Below are positions 52,666-60,587 of a stretch of DNA of 64,000 nucleotides, in pieces. This DNA is from Saprospiraceae bacterium (GTDB lineage Bacteria; Bacteroidota; Bacteroidia; Chitinophagales; Saprospiraceae), in NCBI GenBank assembly GCA_020436935.1, contig JAGQWX010000003.1, positions 1 to 64,000 of the forward strand. Direction: 5' to 3'. The translations under genes and the position numbers were made by a program. Below the pieces are notes generated by a model, which did no database searches, was not told where the DNA came from, and worked only from the letters and a program-made list of their open reading frames with translations. How positions within the stretch are numbered: the stretch's first letter is position 1; every line of letters begins with the position of its first letter.

Positions 52666-53019
52666 TCATTGATTTAATTTTGAAGTTTTCAAAATTGAGG
52701 TAACCAATTTTAATATTTCGATGGCGTCTCTTGAAATATTTTCATGTTCTTCCAAGGGTATGTAACCAGTTTCCTTTAATAGGTCAATCCAATATATGGT
52801 TTCGTTGATTTCTTTTTGTGCTATTGCCATTTTATGCCTGAAATCATTCTTCGTTTCAGCGTGTTCTGCTTCCCTGATCATTGCTCCGACACTGGTGCCT
52901 GATCTTAAAAATTGTTTTGACATGATGGGCTCTCGACTGTTGTTATAGATGCTCTGATAGGTTTTAACTACCGATACTGCAAATGCAAAACTCTTTGACT
53001 TAACAACATTTTCCTTCAT
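52666..53019 (-). CDS. Four-helix-bundle protein (S23/IVS family)
   Basis: A 117-aa protein of the TIGR02436 four-helix-bundle family, whose first members were found encoded in 23S rRNA intervening sequences. SKSFAFAVSVVKTYQSIYNN, SKQFLRSGTSVGAMIREAEH and KNDFRHKMAIAQKEINETIY are characteristic. It is free-standing here, not inside an rRNA gene. It is flanked on both sides by tandem 7-bp repeats in opposite orientation (52601-52642 and 53049-53069), which suggests the gene and flanks may have moved as a unit. Function unknown. Confidence 0.88.
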   Translation of the reverse strand: MKENVVKSKSFAFAVSVVKTYQSIYNNSREPIMSKQFLRSGTSVGAMIREAEHAETKNDFRHKMAIAQKEINETIYWIDLLKETGYIPLEEHENISRDAIEILKLVTSILKTSKLNQ

Positions 53020-53043
53020 GCCCTATCAAATCAATATCAAAAA

Positions 53044-53069
53044 ATTAACCATTAACCATTAACCATTAA
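53044..53069. repeat. Three tandem heptamers (CCATTAA), inverted relative to 52601
   Basis: CCATTAA three times at 53049-53069, preceded by the partial ATTAA at 53044-53048. Reverse complement of the TTAATGG unit at the other side of the gene. Confidence 0.85.
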
Positions 53070-53079
53070 AAATTATTCC

Positions 53080-54948
53080 CTACGCTTTCCTCACCCTCTT
53101 TGCCAAATCATCCCTGTGTATGACCAGGGCACGTCCCACAGCTTTGCCATCTTTGATGACCTGTACATGCAGCCTGAGGTCACCATCCGGCACTACTACA
53201 GGTCCCGTATAAACTTTACCCATGATTTCTGCAGGGTAGGTGTTGTCAAGGGTGTATCTGATTTCGGCGCCCGGTATGTCGCTCGACAATGAGAGCATCA
53301 TTTTGTCTCCTAGCATGTAAGTGTGAATGATCGGATCATATACTGCTTTGGAGATGGCTACACCTTCTTTGTCAAAGTCATTGAAGTGGGCTTCGAGGCG
53401 GTTGGTGAATGAAGTCCAGTCCTTCGCATCAGCACTGCTCCACATGGTTTCACTGATGGAAAGTGCTCTTGGATAGGTCATGTACATAGCAAAGGGCAGG
53501 GTAGACACCATTTCTGTCCATAGATTGGCTTGTCCTCCGAGGATGAATTTTGGATCTACTTCATCTGGGACAGGTTCGAATTCATACGTCTTTTTAAGGC
53601 TGAGGCTGGCGTAAATCGGATTTTCTACTGAAGCGTCGCCCTGGGTATAGTCGATGTATGCATAGGTAGTAGGACTCATCACCACTTTGTGACCTTTTTT
53701 GGCGGCTTCAATGCCTCCCTTCATGCCTCTCCAGGACATGACTGCTGCACCTTCTGCCAAATGGCCTTCAAGAATCTCATCCCAGCCAATGAGTTCTTTG
53801 CCTTTTGCACTGACAATTTTTTGCATTCTTTCTACAAAATAGGCCTGGAGATGGTGCACATCAGGAATTTTATTTTTCTTCATGAAAGCCTGGACATTTT
53901 TGTCTTTTTCCCAGAATCCTTTATAGCATTCGTCTCCACCCATATGGATAAATTTTCCGGGGAAGAGCATGGCCACCTCAGTCATGATTTTGTCCATTGC
54001 TTCATATACTTTCTCATCTGCCGGATTTACAGTGTTTTCAATCAACATTTCAAAAGTACCGTTGCCGTACCATTCAGCAAACTTGCTGCCTGGATTGACG
54101 AATTTGGGTTCCTTTTTGGTGCTGAGTTCTGGATAGGCAGCCAGCAATGCCATGCTGTGACCAGGTACATCGATCTCAGGAACAATAGTGATGTTTCTTG
54201 CGGCAGCATAGGCCACCACTTCTTTGATGTCTTCATGGGTATAAAATCCGCCGTAAGTAGCTTTTTCACCTGGTTGAGGATAAGGTCTTCTGGCACCAAA
54301 CTTTCCATCTCTCTCTACACGCCATGCTCCAACTTCTGTCAGTTTGGGCATTGATTTTATCTCAATTCTCCAGCCTTCATCGTCAGTAAGGTGCCAATGA
54401 AAAACATTGAATTTGTATTCTGACATTTTGTCGATGTATGACAGCACCTCCTCCTTGGTGAAGAAATGACGGCTCACGTCCAACATCAAACCTCTCCATT
54501 CAAATCTGGGATTGTCTTTAATGATGGCGCCCTCAATGGCGTAGGATGTTCCAATTTTATCGGCATGTCTCAACAACTGCAGCACTGTCTGCAAACCATT
54601 GTGCACACCTCCTGTGCCACCTGCCTTGAGCACCAAACCTTCGTTTTTGACATGGAGTTCATATGCTTCCACTCCACCATTCATACCTGAGATGATGCTG
54701 ATTTCGAGCTTTTTGCCGGAAATATCACTGCCGATAGAAAAACCTGCCTCGTCTGCTTTTTCTTTAAAAATCGCTACAACAGCAGCCACTTCCTTACTGC
54801 CGGATTTGTCATCCAACATGAAATTGCCATCGCTTTTGAGCAACTCGTCTGTAGATTGATAACTTTGTGGAATGGGGATAAGACTGTGTCTCTGACCCAT
54901 GAGATAAAAGGTACATAGTGTGAATACCAGCGAGAAAAATTGTTTCAT
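53080..54948 (-). CDS. Beta-N-acetylhexosaminidase (GH20)
   Basis: A 622-aa exported glycosidase. Signal 1-18, an N-terminal GH20b-like domain (about 22-145), and the catalytic TIM barrel from about 148 (FEWRGLMLDVSRHFFTKEEV). The catalytic pair lies in KFIHMGGDECYKGFW (D339, E340), and the substrate motif VFHWHLTDDEGWRIEI is upstream. It cleaves terminal beta-GlcNAc/GalNAc from glycans or chitobiose. The C-terminal 90 residues form a beta-rich accessory domain. Probably monocistronic. Confidence 0.94.
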   Translation of the reverse strand: MKQFFSLVFTLCTFYLMGQRHSLIPIPQSYQSTDELLKSDGNFMLDDKSGSKEVAAVVAIFKEKADEAGFSIGSDISGKKLEISIISGMNGGVEAYELHVKNEGLVLKAGGTGGVHNGLQTVLQLLRHADKIGTSYAIEGAIIKDNPRFEWRGLMLDVSRHFFTKEEVLSYIDKMSEYKFNVFHWHLTDDEGWRIEIKSMPKLTEVGAWRVERDGKFGARRPYPQPGEKATYGGFYTHEDIKEVVAYAAARNITIVPEIDVPGHSMALLAAYPELSTKKEPKFVNPGSKFAEWYGNGTFEMLIENTVNPADEKVYEAMDKIMTEVAMLFPGKFIHMGGDECYKGFWEKDKNVQAFMKKNKIPDVHHLQAYFVERMQKIVSAKGKELIGWDEILEGHLAEGAAVMSWRGMKGGIEAAKKGHKVVMSPTTYAYIDYTQGDASVENPIYASLSLKKTYEFEPVPDEVDPKFILGGQANLWTEMVSTLPFAMYMTYPRALSISETMWSSADAKDWTSFTNRLEAHFNDFDKEGVAISKAVYDPIIHTYMLGDKMMLSLSSDIPGAEIRYTLDNTYPAEIMGKVYTGPVVVPDGDLRLHVQVIKDGKAVGRALVIHRDDLAKRVRKA

Positions 54949-55039
54949 TTTGATAGTAAATTATAAGGAAAGCATGTGGACTTTCCGGTTTCATAAAAAT
55001 TGTATATGCTGGTTTTTTTGTGGCTAAAACGATTTTGAA

Positions 55040-56428
55040 TTATGCCTTCATGGCTGCGTAATGTTTGTAAAAATAAGGAATGGTTTCTATTCCCTTATTG
55101 AAATTGAAAACGCCATAATGTTCGTTGGGTGAGTGGATGTCATCAGAATCCAGACCGAAGCCCATCAAAACAGATTTCACGCCCAATACCTCTTCGAACA
55201 AGGCTACAATAGGAATACTACCTCCCCCTCTTACCGGTATGGGTTCTTTACCAAAGCCATCTTTCATCGCAGCAGCCGCAGCAAGGTATTCTGGCGTTGT
55301 GGTTGGGGTGATATAAGGGGCTCCTCCGTGATGCGGCTTTACAGTAACCTTAACTGCTCCAGGGGCTATGGATTCAAAATGGTTTTTGAAGAGCTCAGTG
55401 ATCTTTTCGTGGCTTTGATTGGGCACTAGGCGCATGGATATTTTGGCGTATGCCTTGGATGGCAATACCGTTTTGGCACCTTCACCGATGTAGCCACCCC
55501 AGATGCCGTTCACATCCAATGTTGGCCTGGAAGAAGTTTGTTCTATGACAGAATATCCTTCTTCACCTTGTGTGTCTTTTACTTTTAATTCTTTTTTGTA
55601 GGCTTCGAGATCAAATGGGGCCGCATTCTGAGCGTCTCTTTCTTTTTTGGAAAGTTTGATGACATCATCATAAAATCCCGGAATCGTAATCCTGCCTTTT
55701 TTGTCTTTCAATGAAGCAATCATGTCAGCCAGAATATTGATGGGGTTGCCGACCGCACCTCCATATACACCACTGTGCAAGTCTTTGTTGGGGCCTACCA
55801 CTTCAACTTCAACGTAACTCAAACCCCTTAAGCCAACGGTGACCGAAGGTATATCATTTGCGATGATGGATGTGTCAGAAATCAATATCACATCACATGC
55901 GAGCATTTTTTTATTCTTTTTACAGAAAGGACCAAGGTTGGGGGATCCAACTTCTTCTTCGCCTTCGATCATAAACTTTACGTTACAAAGCAGTTCTCCG
56001 GCGGCTTTCATGGCTTCAAAAGCCTTGATGTGCATGAATACCTGGCCTTTATCGTCGCAAGATCCGCGTGCAAAAATGGCACCTTTGGGATGGTTTTTAG
56101 TTTTTTTTATAACAGGTTCAAAGGGAGGACTGTCCCATAGATCGACGGGGTCTGCCGGCTGCACATCGTAGTGCCCATATACCAGGACTGTTGGCAATTT
56201 TTTGTCGATGAGGTATTCTCCATAGACAATGGGATGTCCTTTGGTTTCATGAACCTCAGCTTTTTGGCACCCGGCTTTAACGAGGTGCTCTTTTACAGCT
56301 TCGGCCATTTTTTTGGTATCCTCCTCGTAAGCCGGGTCAGCGCTGATGGATGGAATCCTTAAAATTTCAAGTAACTCGTTGAGAAATTTGTCTTTGTTTT
56401 CTTTGATGTAGGATTGTGTGCTTTTCAT
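55040..56428 (-). CDS. M20-family dipeptidase
   Basis: A 462-aa metallopeptidase. VLVYGHYDVQPADP supplies the first metal His and Asp, FARGSCDDKGQVFMHIKA the bridging Asp, and FMIEGEEEVGSPNLG the catalytic Glu pair. Dimerisation-domain insert from about 190-340. It hydrolyses dipeptides or similar amides in the cytosol. It is preceded by a gene 21 bases upstream on the same strand; longer than argE in this window and of a different subfamily. Confidence 0.92.
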   Translation of the reverse strand: MKSTQSYIKENKDKFLNELLEILRIPSISADPAYEEDTKKMAEAVKEHLVKAGCQKAEVHETKGHPIVYGEYLIDKKLPTVLVYGHYDVQPADPVDLWDSPPFEPVIKKTKNHPKGAIFARGSCDDKGQVFMHIKAFEAMKAAGELLCNVKFMIEGEEEVGSPNLGPFCKKNKKMLACDVILISDTSIIANDIPSVTVGLRGLSYVEVEVVGPNKDLHSGVYGGAVGNPINILADMIASLKDKKGRITIPGFYDDVIKLSKKERDAQNAAPFDLEAYKKELKVKDTQGEEGYSVIEQTSSRPTLDVNGIWGGYIGEGAKTVLPSKAYAKISMRLVPNQSHEKITELFKNHFESIAPGAVKVTVKPHHGGAPYITPTTTPEYLAAAAAMKDGFGKEPIPVRGGGSIPIVALFEEVLGVKSVLMGFGLDSDDIHSPNEHYGVFNFNKGIETIPYFYKHYAAMKA

Positions 56429-56449
56429 AAATTAATTTATGTATTGATA

Positions 56450-57106
56450 TCAAGATTTGATTTGGTAGGTTTGACCGGGTCCTTCGAGCTCGATAACATT
56501 GTTTTGCGGGGTTTTAAGTCTCACATTATCGATGAAAATGATGCTGTTTTCGGGTAGGCTGATGATTCTTTTGATGGCCTGATCAGAAAGTTTATTGTTG
56601 AAACATGGTATGGTCTCAGGGTTTTTTCCAGGCTGAACCAATTTCAAATTGTAAGAATAAATCTCCAGATGAAGGTCTTCGGTATAGGCTGTTGGTATAG
56701 AGGCTTGTAATGCCTTAATGTCTGCCAATCTTTGTTTTGAAATCGCGCCTTCCTCTGCGATGCTTAAAACCAAATTTGAGGCCGGCATTTTTTCAATTCT
56801 GGCATCAATGATGTCCACTGGAAGGTTTTTGTAATAGAGCTTAAGTCTAACAGCGTCCAAAGGGGCATTTACAAATATAAAGACGGAGGAATCGGACTGG
56901 GAAATATTCACACCCCGTGGAGCAGAAAATCTGATTTTGGTTAGGTTGGGTTCAGTACCGTGGAAATTTATTTTTAATTTTTGGTTGAGGTTGTAAAATA
57001 CAGTAATTGTGTCAATACCACCATAATCAAATTCAGGAATGGTCTGTGATTTCAAATGAAGGCTTGTAAATAGTGCCAATAGTAATATGATGAAATTTTT
57101 GATCAT
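56450..57106 (-). CDS. Exported protein resembling GldM C-terminal domains
   Basis: A 218-aa protein with signal peptide 1-20 (to LKSQ). The end (IISLPENSIIFIDNVRLKTP, then VIELEGPGQTYQIKS) resembles the closing strand pattern of GldM, where a similar segment reads as 'extent of domain then polar KI(K)'. This is a weak by-eye similarity. Its ATG overlaps the stop of the VOC gene by 4 bases (ATGA). Function unknown. Confidence 0.5.
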   Translation of the reverse strand: MIKNFIILLLALFTSLHLKSQTIPEFDYGGIDTITVFYNLNQKLKINFHGTEPNLTKIRFSAPRGVNISQSDSSVFIFVNAPLDAVRLKLYYKNLPVDIIDARIEKMPASNLVLSIAEEGAISKQRLADIKALQASIPTAYTEDLHLEIYSYNLKLVQPGKNPETIPCFNNKLSDQAIKRIISLPENSIIFIDNVRLKTPQNNVIELEGPGQTYQIKS

Positions 57107-57528
57107 TCGAAGTTTGCTGTTTTTTTGACTGCTTCAATTTCTGCGAGATTTTCTTCGCCGGGTTCCCATAGTTCAACAGCGCGTCCATCCACATCTCGAA
57201 TGTGAACAAATTTTCCATAATCATAGGTCGCTATTTCATCCAGTATTTCACATCCAGAGGATTTTAAATTGGCAACAAGGGTCTCGAGATGTTGTACGCG
57301 ATAATTCACCATAAATTCCTGCTCCTCAGAAAAGAAATAGGAAGTGTCGTGCGGAAAAGGTGACCATTGCAGGAAAGACAGGCTGTCCTCAGAAACTTTT
57401 CTTTGTACAAATGATGCGCCCCATTGATCAGATTTTATTCCACAATGATCGCCGTACCATTTTTTAGTAGCAGCAGCATCTTTACATTTAAAAAAAATTC
57501 CTCCGATACCTACAATTTTACCTTCCAT
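57103..57528 (-). CDS. VOC (glyoxalase-like) protein
   Basis: A 141-aa vicinal-oxygen-chelate protein. GIGGIFFKCKDAAATKKWYG starts the first beta-alpha-beta unit and DVDGRAVELWEPGEENLAEI closes the second with a likely metal-binding Glu. Enzymatic substrate unknown. The stop overlaps the start of the gene at 56450-57106 (ATGA). Confidence 0.85.
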   Translation of the reverse strand: MEGKIVGIGGIFFKCKDAAATKKWYGDHCGIKSDQWGASFVQRKVSEDSLSFLQWSPFPHDTSYFFSEEQEFMVNYRVQHLETLVANLKSSGCEILDEIATYDYGKFVHIRDVDGRAVELWEPGEENLAEIEAVKKTANFE

Positions 57529-57577
57529 TGATTGATAATGACAGTTTAGAAAAAAGGATTTTGTTTGTGAGGCTAAT

Positions 57578-58138
57578 TTAAGGAATTATGACAAACCCTT
57601 CAATATTATCTTGAACGTTGATGTTTGTAAAAGATTTGATAAAGTTGATGACTTTCTTGGGTTTGAAGGCATTTACTTCAAATACTATGGGTTCATTGAA
57701 GTGAAGTTGAATGGTTACTTCGATGGGGTGGAACTCAATTTTTTCACCTTCAATGAGCAAGTTGCGCAATACCAGATATTCTTTGGAGAACAGGCTTCCC
57801 AATTTGTAAAAAGGGTTGGATGGTGGTGCGATGGTGTCCAGATCTTTGAATATCTTGATATGGTCTATCTCCTTCGCTTCCAGGACAAGTACATGATTGA
57901 CATCTGTATTTCTGAAGTATATCCCCATACCAGAACGAAATTTTTCCAATGTGACATGAACCGGTTTATCATATACATTGTCGTAGTTGAGGGCGGCAAG
58001 GCCTCGCAAATACTTAAGACCTGCAGTGCCAACTCCTTTGACCTGCAGTTTTTCAGAAATGGAGTATCTGCCGCCGGCTTTGTTGATTGCAGGCATAAAT
58101 TTATGTCGGGAAGCTTCGTTCAGGTTGAGTAATTGCAT
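57578..58138 (-). CDS. Hypothetical protein
   Basis: A 186-aa soluble protein I do not recognise. It starts MQLLNLNEASRHKFMPAINK and has a beta-rich middle (PVHVTLEKFRSGMGIYFRNT, then NHVLVLEAKEIDHIKIFKDL) with the pattern of a PH-like small beta domain. No signal or membrane segment. It follows the SDR gene by 9 bases, so it is probably in the same transcript. Confidence 0.6.
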   Translation of the reverse strand: MQLLNLNEASRHKFMPAINKAGGRYSISEKLQVKGVGTAGLKYLRGLAALNYDNVYDKPVHVTLEKFRSGMGIYFRNTDVNHVLVLEAKEIDHIKIFKDLDTIAPPSNPFYKLGSLFSKEYLVLRNLLIEGEKIEFHPIEVTIQLHFNEPIVFEVNAFKPKKVINFIKSFTNINVQDNIEGFVIIP

Positions 58139-58147
58139 GTACTGGTT

Positions 58148-58978
58148 TTACTTCATGTGTTTTTTTACCTGGGCAAGAATCAGCCTGTCCATCCAGGACG
58201 CAGGTAATATTCGTAGAAACACCTTATAGAAAAAAACGTTTCCGGTAGATAGGAATTTAGTTTTTGAAGGTCTGTTTTTTATAATTTTAGCGGCAAGCCT
58301 GGCAATTTTTTCCGGAGGTTCTGCAATTCTGACTGATCTTTTTAGAATCATATTGGCAGATGGCATGAATGGGCCATACCGGGAGTTGCTATAATCTTTC
58401 ATCTCCTGTCCGGCTTTTTCCCAGATAGGAGTTTTAATCGGTCCGGGTTGAATACTGTATACTTTGACATTCCACGGCAAAAGTTCTCTGCGGTAAGCGT
58501 CGGTTGCTGCTTCCAGTGCATATTTAGAAATGGAATATGCTCCCAGCATCGGAGAAGTAAATCTTGCAGAAACACTGCTGATGTTGATGACAGTTCCTGA
58601 GCAGGACTTAATTAATCCCGGTATAAATGCGTTGGTAATCCTGATGACAGCCTTAAGATTTACATCAATTTGCTTTTCTATATCTTCATCAGAGAGGAGT
58701 TCCATAGGGCCGGATACCGCAATGCCTGCGTTATTGATGAGCACATCCAAGTGGTCGTCCACATGATAGACTTGAGACGCTATTTTTGGTAAGCTTTCTA
58801 TATCACAAACATCATATAGAATGGGCCTGAAATGATTTGGGAAAGCTTTTGATAACCGCAGGCCATCTTCAGTTTTTCTAACGGTCCCATAAACAAAGTG
58901 CCCTGAAGCGCATAAGTTTTCAGCAATTGCTGCGCCAATGCCGGAAGAAACGCCTGTGATGAATACCTTAAGTAGCAT
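58148..58978 (-). CDS. Short-chain dehydrogenase/reductase
   Basis: A 276-aa SDR. KVFITGVSSGIGAAIAENL is the NAD(P) motif, NNAGIAVSG follows, and GAYSISKYALEAATDAYRRE has the catalytic Tyr-x3-Lys; the preceding Ser is in INISSVSARFTSPM. The C-terminal segment is basic. It probably reduces a lipid or steroid-like ketone; the substrate is unknown. ATG 58978 begins the fold; earlier in-frame codons lie in the upstream gene. It starts 1 base after the stop of the outer-membrane gene. Confidence 0.9.
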   Translation of the reverse strand: MLLKVFITGVSSGIGAAIAENLCASGHFVYGTVRKTEDGLRLSKAFPNHFRPILYDVCDIESLPKIASQVYHVDDHLDVLINNAGIAVSGPMELLSDEDIEKQIDVNLKAVIRITNAFIPGLIKSCSGTVINISSVSARFTSPMLGAYSISKYALEAATDAYRRELLPWNVKVYSIQPGPIKTPIWEKAGQEMKDYSNSRYGPFMPSANMILKRSVRIAEPPEKIARLAAKIIKNRPSKTKFLSTGNVFFYKVFLRILPASWMDRLILAQVKKHMK

Positions 58979-58979
58979 T

Positions 58980-59711
58980 TTAAAACATGATGAATTTTGA
59001 CCGGGCACCACATTTAGCCCTGCCAAAGTATCCTATTCCCCAGTTGAATTCAGCGACAATTCCTGCAAACACCTGATGGCTAGATTGATAACCCTGATCG
59101 TAGATATTGCCAAGGTTTGTAGGAGCGTTTTCTATTTTTCCTGCCTTGCTTACAATGTCTGTGAATCCATATTCCATTCTAAGGCCAATGATTCCACTGA
59201 ATGCTCCCTCGCCTCCGATCAGATTGACCCCAAATCCAAGAACTGCTCCATAATTGATATTGTTGAACTCTTCTTTCACATCTGTCGTTCCCTGGGCGTC
59301 AGTTCTCTCCATTTTATTGAGGAGCGAAACCTTAGGTCCAAGCTCCAGGTATCCAAGATTTCGCGCATTTCTGAACAAAGGATAAACATCTATGGCATTC
59401 CAATTGTGTTTGATATTGCCATCCGGTTGGCCACTCCTTGTGAAAATATTGCTTCCGGTAGCATACATAACGTCAATGGCAAGTCCACTATATTCAAAAT
59501 TGATGCCCAGCTTACCTCCAACACTATAGCCTGAGGTCAGTCCCAATTCATAGTTGACGTTTTCAGCATCATATACAGCCTTATTAAAAATGGAAGAATT
59601 CCCTATTTGTCCTTTCAAACCAGCATCGAACCAAACGATTTTCTTTTGAGCGGTGGCTGAGTTCAATGCTAACAGAATAAGCGAATAAAGAAGGGCTTTT
59701 GTCAACTTCAT
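58980..59711 (-). CDS. Outer-membrane beta-barrel protein
   Basis: A 243-aa exported protein. Signal peptide MKLTKALLYSLILLALNSAT to about AQ. The mature part (IVWFDAGLKGQIGNSSIFNK, SVGGKLGINFEYSGLAIDVM, YLELGPKVSLLN) alternates in strands typical of a Bacteroidota small porin-like barrel. ATG 59711 begins the signal; an in-frame ATG at 59804 would lie between promoter and hairpin. It is followed by the SDR gene 1 base later. Function unknown. Confidence 0.7.
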   Translation of the reverse strand: MKLTKALLYSLILLALNSATAQKKIVWFDAGLKGQIGNSSIFNKAVYDAENVNYELGLTSGYSVGGKLGINFEYSGLAIDVMYATGSNIFTRSGQPDGNIKHNWNAIDVYPLFRNARNLGYLELGPKVSLLNKMERTDAQGTTDVKEEFNNINYGAVLGFGVNLIGGEGAFSGIIGLRMEYGFTDIVSKAGKIENAPTNLGNIYDQGYQSSHQVFAGIVAEFNWGIGYFGRAKCGARSKFIMF

Positions 59712-60034
59712 ATTTTGAGATTTAGGATTGTAGTGTTTTATTTGTGTGAGTCCACTCCAAAAGGCCTTCATGTCTAAAAATGGCTCTTTTCGAGGTGGAC
59801 TCATGAATTATTATGCAAATATATGACCCGTGTCCGACTTTATACATGCGTTATTCAAGATATCAGCGTGAGGTTTTTAAAATCTGATATATCCTTAACT
59901 GTATTTTGGAGAATTTTGTGTTGTGTGAACTTGCTATTTTTATAAGATCCTGCAATTATTTCTATTGCTGCGCAGCCTTTTTGGCTTATGGGTTGTAATT
60001 TCATTTCAGAGAGAGTATTGTACGAACGAAACGC
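59712..60034. other. Divergent intergenic region with promoter and leader hairpin
   Basis: About 320 bases between the outer-membrane gene (minus) and the sigma factor gene (plus). It has the minus-strand -7 box (59816-59823) and the leader hairpin (59748-59802). No clear promoter for the sigma gene was found. Confidence 0.5.
59748..59823 (-). promoter_or_regulatory. Promoter and 5'-leader hairpin of outer-membrane gene
   Basis: Minus-strand TATATTTG (59816-59823), a perfect TAnnTTTG, predicts a start near 59809. About 7 bases downstream begins a long hairpin: GAGTCCAC at 59802-59795 (minus) pairs with GTGGACTC at 59755-59748, extended inward by an imperfect AAAAG/CTTTT and GCC/GGC helix. 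As with rpsP, the structure sits at the very 5' end of the mRNA. Confidence 0.5.
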
Positions 60035-60583
60035 ATGAACCAAGAAGAGCTAATTGCATTCAAAAATGTAATTTCTGGCTGCCTGAAGGAAGACAGAACT
60101 GCACAAAATCAGTTGTACAGGCTGTTTTTCTCTTATGGTATGAGTATTGCCATGCGATATGTCGATACAAAAGAAGATGCAATAGAGATATTAAATGATG
60201 GTTTTCTCAAAGTATTTACCCACATCAATTCTTACAATGATACCTATGATTTTAAACCCTGGTTTAAAACCATTATGGTGAATACTGCGATAAATTTTGT
60301 TAGAAAAATGAAAAAATTCAAAGTGGAAACAGATCTTGAGGAAGCCCGCAATCACCAATTGAGCGATCACATCCTGGAGAAAATTGGGTATAAGGATCTT
60401 TTGGATCTGGTACAGGCCCTTTCAACATCATACAGGACAGTTTTCAACATGTATGTGATTGATGGGTTTAAACACGAAGAAATTGCTGATAAATTGGGTA
60501 TAACTGTTAGTACCTCCAAGTCCAACTTGTCAAGGGCAAAGGAGCGGCTCAGGGATTTGATCATTAGCAAAGAACTCATTTAG
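60035..60583 (+). CDS. ECF-type RNA polymerase sigma factor
   Basis: A 182-aa sigma factor. Region 2 spans about 20-95 (RLFFSYGMSIAMRYVDTKED, AIEILNDGFLKVFTHINSYN, FKPWFKTIMVNTAINFVRK) and region 4 about 120-180 (LVQALSTSYRTVFNMYVIDG, FKHEEIADKLGITVSTSKSN). Short and with no region 1 or 3, as for the ECF group. The next gene starts 4 bases after its stop and has an anti-sigma-like N-terminus, so it is likely its regulator. Confidence 0.93.
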   Translation: MNQEELIAFKNVISGCLKEDRTAQNQLYRLFFSYGMSIAMRYVDTKEDAIEILNDGFLKVFTHINSYNDTYDFKPWFKTIMVNTAINFVRKMKKFKVETDLEEARNHQLSDHILEKIGYKDLLDLVQALSTSYRTVFNMYVIDGFKHEEIADKLGITVSTSKSNLSRAKERLRDLIISKELI

Positions 60584-60587
60584 AAGA

